Assembly (NCBI GenBank): GCA_964450725.1
Contig: CAYVGO010000064.1
Coordinates: 1 to 11,300 of the forward strand
Source: CAYVGO01 sp964450725
Lineage (GTDB): Bacteria; Bacteroidota; Bacteroidia; Bacteroidales; UBA932
DNA length: 11,300 bases
Direction: 5' to 3'
Shown here: positions 7,591 to 11,300 of the stretch, in pieces
How positions within the stretch are numbered: the stretch's first letter is position 1
Layout of the letters: every line of letters starts with the position of its first letter
Notes under the pieces: model-generated
Told to the model about the DNA's origin: nothing
Seen by the model: only the letters and a program-made list of their open reading frames with translations
The model's database searches: none
Program-made: the position numbers and the translations under genes

Positions 7591-8283
7591 ATGAAAAAAT
7601 TAGGTTTAACCTTCTTAATATTTTTGAGTTTTTATATTGCTCAAGCACAAATATCTAACTTCCTTCATCAAGAAATTAAAGGAATAAAAAGCGGACTTCA
7701 AAAAGAAGGAAAGCGCCAAATCGGATTACGTGGTGGCGGCGGTTTCACCGGATTTGGAGCCATCAATCTGACATTACCGACTTCTGATAACAAAAGAATA
7801 ACCTTTGAGATAGAATTCAACTACCTTAACCAACTTGGAAATAAATATGCTGTAAAAAATTATAATCCATTCTCAATTGGTTCAACTGCGGGGTCTAGAG
7901 AATGGTTATACGTTTCTCCTACAATCATTAAAAATTGGGTATTTCCGTTTAGTATAGCAGCAATAAAAGGATTTAGTTGGTATGTCGGAGTAGGAGCAAC
8001 ATTAGCCTTAGGGTTTAATCTTAATTATGATATGAACAATTTTTACTTGGAAACAGATGGAAGACAATACAAAGGCGATGACTTTCGTTTGGGATTAGGA
8101 GTTGTTGGAGATGTTGGCGTAGAATATAACTTTGAATCATTGAACAAGCAGATACCGCTTATATTATCTTTAGATTTAAGACCAACCATCGGTTATAAAA
8201 TTCCATTTACTTCAGGATATGGCTTTCATTTCACAGATGTATTTTGGGGAAATATCGGACTTGGAGCAAAATATTTATTTTAA
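7591..8283 (+). CDS. Small outer-membrane beta-barrel protein
   Basis: The 230-residue protein has a Sec signal peptide (MKKLGLTFLIFLSF, likely cut after AQA at 17-19). The mature part is rich in Gly and aromatic residues with alternating hydrophobic strands (e.g. RQIGLRGGGGFTGFGAINL, YVGVGATLALGFNLNY) and ends in LGAKYLF. A C-terminal aromatic residue is typical of outer-membrane barrels recognised by the Bam machinery. Size suggests about eight strands. It lies 31 nt after the lipoprotein gene, with no terminator or promoter seen between them, so co-expression is likely. No specific porin family or substrate can be named. Confidence 0.72.
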   Translation: MKKLGLTFLIFLSFYIAQAQISNFLHQEIKGIKSGLQKEGKRQIGLRGGGGFTGFGAINLTLPTSDNKRITFEIEFNYLNQLGNKYAVKNYNPFSIGSTAGSREWLYVSPTIIKNWVFPFSIAAIKGFSWYVGVGATLALGFNLNYDMNNFYLETDGRQYKGDDFRLGLGVVGDVGVEYNFESLNKQIPLILSLDLRPTIGYKIPFTSGYGFHFTDVFWGNIGLGAKYLF

Positions 8284-8319
8284 TACCTTAACAAAATTCA
8301 CACCAGAGAACGACTACAT

Positions 8320-9090
8320 ATGCAATTGAATTTACAAAATCCTATCATTATTTTTGACATTGAAACCACAGGTTTAGATACTGCAAAAGACCGAATTGTA
8401 GAAATTTCTATTATTAAAATTCAGCCAAACCAAAAAGAAGAAGTTTACACTCAACGTATCAATCCTACGATTCCCATTTCTCCTGACGCACAAAGAATTC
8501 ATCATATTTCAGATGCTGATGTAGCCAACATGCCCACATTTAAAGACGTTGCGCATAAAATCAAGCAATTTATTGAGGGGTGCGATGTGGCGGGATATAA
8601 CTCATTAAAGTTTGACATTCCTTTATTAGTAGAAGAGTTTTTAAGGGTAGATATTGATATTGATTTCCGTAAACGAAAATTGATTGACGTGCAAAACATT
8701 TTCCACAAAATGGAGCAACGAACATTAGTTGCCGCTTATAAGTTTTATTGTAACAAAGACCTATCTGATGCACACCAAGCTGAAGCCGACACCCGAGCAA
8801 CCTATGAAATTTTACAAGCACAATTAGACAAATATGCTAACCTGGAGAATGACATTAATTTTTTGTCTAAATTTTCTGAAACCAAAAAAACTGCTGATTA
8901 TGCCGGACGTATTGCTTATGACGAAAACGGTGAAGAAGTATTTAATTTTGGAAAGTATAAAGGGAAAAAAGTGGCAGATATATTAAAGACAGATAGTGGA
9001 TATTACGGATGGATGATGAATAGTGATTTTACTAATGATACTAAAAAAGTATTGACTCAAATCAAATTGAGAAATTCATTTGGGAAATAA
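8320..9090 (+). CDS. DnaQ-like DEDDh 3'-5' exonuclease with C-terminal extension
   Basis: The 256-residue protein is a 3'-5' exonuclease of the DnaQ/RNase T superfamily. All three Exo motifs are visible: FDIETTGLD with Asp13 and Glu15; YNSLKFDIPLL with Asp99; and AHQAEADTRA with His152 and Asp157, giving the DEDDh catalytic set for two-metal-ion hydrolysis. After the nuclease fold (to about residue 170), a short C-terminal domain contains EEVFNFGKYKGKKVADIL and YYGWMM, a module often seen at the end of exonuclease-X-type and related Bacteroidetes exonucleases. It is shorter than and different from polymerase III epsilon chains that carry a clamp-binding tail, so a repair or processing role is more likely than proofreading; that is inference. 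It sits 36 nt after the barrel gene, perhaps by read-through only. Confidence 0.88.
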   Translation: MQLNLQNPIIIFDIETTGLDTAKDRIVEISIIKIQPNQKEEVYTQRINPTIPISPDAQRIHHISDADVANMPTFKDVAHKIKQFIEGCDVAGYNSLKFDIPLLVEEFLRVDIDIDFRKRKLIDVQNIFHKMEQRTLVAAYKFYCNKDLSDAHQAEADTRATYEILQAQLDKYANLENDINFLSKFSETKKTADYAGRIAYDENGEEVFNFGKYKGKKVADILKTDSGYYGWMMNSDFTNDTKKVLTQIKLRNSFGK

Positions 9091-9346
9091 CCCTTAGCGA
9101 TAATTTTGGTTATCCAAAAGATAAATGTCATAGAACAATACTTAATCAAATAATTACACTTTGTGGTAATCCTGATTAATCACTTCAATCATAACAAATC
9201 CATAAAAGCATTACAATACAAAAAAATATGCAATAATTCATTTGAAGATTAAGAATCAATGGTAGAATAAGTTGAATGTTCAAATTATGACATTGCTTAT
9301 TTAACTTGTTTACACCTTAGAAAGCCTTAGTAAAATCTCTCAGTTG

Positions 9347-9377
9347 GCGGGAAACGTAATTGTTTCCCGCTTTTTTT
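9347..9377 (+). terminator. Strong rho-independent terminator
   Basis: A perfect 9-bp GC-rich stem, GCGGGAAAC (9347-9355) with GTTTCCCGC (9362-9370), a 6-nt loop and then seven T. This is the clearest terminator in the window and works on the plus strand. It lies about 257 nt beyond the exonuclease stop, so it ends either a long 3' tail of that mRNA or a separate short transcript. Confidence 0.88.
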
Positions 9378-9386
9378 GCCTCAAAA

Positions 9387-9430
9387 CTTGTTATAATATT
9401 TATATAACACCTCCCTTCTACCATAACAAG
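9387..9430. repeat. Inverted repeat with 28-nt spacer
   Basis: CTTGTTAT (9387-9394) is repeated in reverse complement at 9423-9430 (ATAACAAG). The loop includes a CCTCCC run. This might be a structured RNA element or a binding site; nothing decides between them. Confidence 0.35.
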
Positions 9431-9503
9431 ACCGTATTCTTTTTTTACAAGTATACTAAGATTAAAGAAATCAATTTTTCAAGAAAAGAAAAATGAAATG
9501 AGC

Positions 9504-9536
9504 CATTGTCAACACAAATTGACACAATGTTTTTTT
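9504..9536 (+). terminator. Weaker terminator-like hairpin
   Basis: TGTCAA (9507-9512) and TTGACA (9519-9524) pair around CACAAA, with outer CAT/ATG pairing across a 2-nt bulge, followed directly by seven T (9530-9536). The stem is AT-rich, so termination would be weak. The symmetric TGTCAA-N6-TTGACA core could instead be a regulator's operator. Confidence 0.4.
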
Positions 9537-9620
9537 GATAAAATAATAGATATTAATACTTATATGACTTGATTAATGTAAAATAGTATATCATTTTTTC
9601 ACAAAACGACACTTTTTGTC

Positions 9621-9629
9621 ATGAAAAAG
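9621..9629 (+). CDS. Possible gene start cut off by the assembly gap
   Basis: ATGAAAAAG (Met-Lys-Lys) stands at the very edge of the N run. MKK is the usual beginning of signal-peptide proteins in this window (compare the starts at 6003, 7591 and 11186), so a rightward gene may begin here and continue into the missing sequence. Three codons are very little evidence, and I see no TAnnTTTG element at the expected distance. Confidence 0.22.
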
Positions 9630-9729
9630 NNNNNNNNNNNNNNNNNNNNNNNNNNNNNNNNNNNNNNNNNNNNNNNNNNNNNNNNNNNNNNNNNNNNNNN
9701 NNNNNNNNNNNNNNNNNNNNNNNNNNNNN
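9630..9729. other. Scaffold gap of 100 N
   Basis: Exactly 100 undetermined bases. A round 100 is a common placeholder for a gap of unknown length, so any amount of sequence could be missing and the joining of the two sides is inferred by the assembler. Confidence 0.97.
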
Positions 9730-9759
9730 CAGAGCAGTATTGTAATCGATACTGCTCTG
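9730..9759 (-). terminator. Hairpin beyond the cytochrome c peroxidase gene, probable terminator
   Basis: CAGAGCAGTAT (9730-9740) and ATACTGCTCTG (9749-9759) form a perfect 11-bp stem with an 8-nt loop. It lies 68 nt past the stop of the leftward peroxidase gene, the right place for its terminator, but the T run that should follow on the minus strand would fall inside the N gap. On the plus strand it is followed by CTTTGGGG before a T-rich stretch, which fits less well. Confidence 0.5.
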
Positions 9760-9827
9760 CTTTGGGGTGATTTTTTATTTTAAATCATTCAATCTATTAC
9801 TTTCGTATCATAGATTATTTTATATCA

Positions 9828-11186
9828 TTATTGTAATAGTTTTCCTTTAAATTCTCCGGTCAAAGTATTTAAAAACGCTACTACTTTTTGTGTTTCATCG
9901 TCAGATAATGTTTTTCCTACCTGATACTTCATCATCTTATTGACTGCATCTGTCAAGTTTGCAACAGTTCCGTCATGAAAATAAGGAGGAGTTATAGCAA
10001 CATTACGTAATGTAGGCACTTTTTGTTTATAAATATCTTGAGGTAATTTTGTAAAGTTGTAGCGACCGCTATCGGCTTGAGTTATATTTCCTCTATCGGC
10101 TAAATAATCTTCATGAATCCCTACGTGTTCAAAGGAAATTCCACCCATGTTAATTCCTCCGTGACAAGTGGCACATTTGTTTTCTTTAAACAATGCATAG
10201 CCTTGCAACTCATTCTCAGCAAGAGTATTTTCACCTTTTAAATACTTGTCGAATTTAGAATTAGGGGTTAATAGTGTTTTTTCATATTCAGCAATGGCTT
10301 CGGTAATACTACTACCTGAAAATCCGTTAGGATAAAGGGCTGTAAACTCTTTTGTAAATGCTTTATCAACAGCAAACTTAGCAATAATTTCATTCCAATC
10401 TTTACAAGCCATTTCAACAGGATTGAAAGGAGGTCCTCCGGCTTGTTCTTGCAAATCTTTAGCACGGCCATCCCAGAATTGCAATACATTGTAAACGGCG
10501 TTATAAACCGTTGGAGCATTAACTCCGCCTTTTAGATTATTAACCCCTACAGAATATTGCAATCTGTCCACTCCGCCTTTGTCTAAAAGATGGCAGGTAG
10601 CACAAGCTACGGTATTATCTGCCGATAAACGAGTATCGTTATAAAGTTTTTCTCCTAACTTTACTTTTTCTACATTAACGGGTATAGAATCTTCTATTGG
10701 TCTAACGGGTTCTAATTTAAAATCGCCGGAAGCTAAAGATTTTTGATTGTATGCAGCACGATATTGAGCCAATGCACTCTTCATAACCTCTAATTCTTCA
10801 CTGTTTAAATAACTTGTCCAGTGAGTAAATTGGTATTGAATCAATGGCATTGTTTTGTATTCTGCCACAAATTCTAACTTTGCCAAATCTACTTCAGGAA
10901 TAGGTTGATTGTTTTCTAAAGCCGAAAGAACATTTGCCAAATCAAAGGCACGTAATCCGATTTCAATATCTTTTTTCACTAAAGAGCCTCCGGGCAAGTT
11001 AGCATAAAAAGGGATGGGCGGATTTTGGGTATGACAACCTTTACAGCCGTTGTCTTCAAGCAAATAAGCCAATTGTAATGCGGGAGTATTTTCACTGTCG
11101 GGAACTCCTCCTACATGACGAATGGTGAAAAATAAAACAGGTAGTAAAATAATAATAACTACCACGGTAATGAATAGTTTCTTCAT
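9828..11186 (-). CDS. Membrane-anchored triheme cytochrome c peroxidase
   Basis: This 452-residue periplasmic enzyme is expected to reduce hydrogen peroxide to water with electrons from the respiratory chain. Residues 4-22 form an uncleaved N-terminal membrane anchor. Three c-type heme motifs are present: CKGCH at 48-52, in a segment resembling the small heme-binding domain (CxxCH, then PFYANLPGGSLVKKDIEIG); CATCH at 195-199; and CATCH at 338-342. The latter two belong to the diheme peroxidase/MauG core, which also shows NAPTVYNA, FWDGRA, NPVEMA (a likely catalytic Glu258) and a Met pair at 418-419 near the second heme. Classical bacterial enzymes have two hemes; a third on an anchored N-terminal extension recalls quinol peroxidases such as E. 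coli YhjA, suggesting electrons come directly from quinol (inference). Maturation needs cytochrome c assembly factors, not in this window. No TAnnTTTG element was found in the 114 nt upstream. Confidence 0.92.
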   Translation of the reverse strand: MKKLFITVVVIIILLPVLFFTIRHVGGVPDSENTPALQLAYLLEDNGCKGCHTQNPPIPFYANLPGGSLVKKDIEIGLRAFDLANVLSALENNQPIPEVDLAKLEFVAEYKTMPLIQYQFTHWTSYLNSEELEVMKSALAQYRAAYNQKSLASGDFKLEPVRPIEDSIPVNVEKVKLGEKLYNDTRLSADNTVACATCHLLDKGGVDRLQYSVGVNNLKGGVNAPTVYNAVYNVLQFWDGRAKDLQEQAGGPPFNPVEMACKDWNEIIAKFAVDKAFTKEFTALYPNGFSGSSITEAIAEYEKTLLTPNSKFDKYLKGENTLAENELQGYALFKENKCATCHGGINMGGISFEHVGIHEDYLADRGNITQADSGRYNFTKLPQDIYKQKVPTLRNVAITPPYFHDGTVANLTDAVNKMMKYQVGKTLSDDETQKVVAFLNTLTGEFKGKLLQ

Positions 11187-11300
11187 AGGTAAAAAATTAA
11201 AGTGATTAATATATTGAATTTTAAAATAGTAATTGTCTTATGGTTACTTTTTACTAAGATTACTTTGTACATTCTTTTGTCATCTCCACTAATATTCCCA

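Larger units (their letters stand above)
9091..9827. other. Long intergenic region with assembly gap
   Basis: No open frame with recognisable protein content was seen here. It holds: a short AT hairpin TTATC/GATAA just after the exonuclease (9110-9124); ATTAC/GTAAT arms (9153-9170) next to a perfect palindrome TGATTAATCA (9173-9182); a strong terminator (9347-9377); an 8-bp inverted repeat CTTGTTAT/ATAACAAG (9387-9430); a terminator-like hairpin (9504-9536); a possible gene start (9621); 100 N; and a hairpin at 9730-9759. Confidence 0.7.

Noticed and set aside
9150..9161. Possible promoter TTACACTTTG in the intergenic region
   Set aside because: TA and TTTG are separated by three bases instead of two and no -33 element is present, so it is too weak to list.
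9341..9350. CTCAGTTGGC looks like the D-arm of a tRNA gene
   Set aside because: No matching acceptor stem, anticodon arm or T-arm is present; the bases just run into the terminator stem.
11187..11300. Possible promoter or FNR/CRP-type site upstream of the peroxidase
   Set aside because: No TAnnTTTG on the minus strand and no convincing TTGAT-N4-ATCAA-like palindrome was found.

Overview
The window looks like chromosomal DNA of a low-GC Bacteroidetes (Bacteroidota), probably Bacteroidales-like. The evidence is promoters of the TAnnTTTG type found only in that phylum, AT-rich translation starts without strong Shine-Dalgarno sites, and protein types common there: a Gly-rich outer-membrane barrel ending in Phe, a YitT/DUF2179 protein, and a membrane-anchored triheme cytochrome c peroxidase. 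I cannot name a genus. A run of exactly 100 N (9630-9729) is probably a conventional scaffold gap of unknown true length, so linkage of the last 1.5 kb to the rest is an assembly inference.

Left block (51-3098, minus strand): an apparent three-gene operon read leftwards from a promoter near 3138-3145. It encodes a small membrane protein resembling an ECF-transporter S component, a Tat-exported DUF362 protein, and a large membrane polyferredoxin. The polyferredoxin looks like a natural NapH-NapG fusion carrying about six [4Fe-4S] clusters with a twin-arginine signal in its middle. Together they suggest an electron path from the quinone pool or cytoplasm to the periplasm, with no terminal reductase visible.

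Middle block (3388-9090, plus strand): a secreted protein made largely of exact 36-residue repeats; a YitT-family membrane protein whose conserved N-terminus lies upstream of its first ATG, with only a CTG available as a start; a large unrecognised lipoprotein behind a textbook promoter and a leader of roughly 145 nt; a small outer-membrane beta-barrel 31 nt downstream; and a DnaQ-like DEDDh exonuclease with a C-terminal extension.

Right block: 9091-9827 has no recognisable complete gene. It holds a strong intrinsic terminator, a weaker terminator-like hairpin, other small inverted repeats, a possible gene start (Met-Lys-Lys) cut by the gap, and an 11-bp hairpin at the right contig edge. Beyond it, on the minus strand, is a triheme cytochrome c peroxidase (9828-11186).

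The best candidates for something not well described are the ECF-S-like/DUF362/NapH-NapG-fusion module and the YitT start anomaly. No CRISPR array, insertion sequence, rRNA, tRNA or phage gene was seen.
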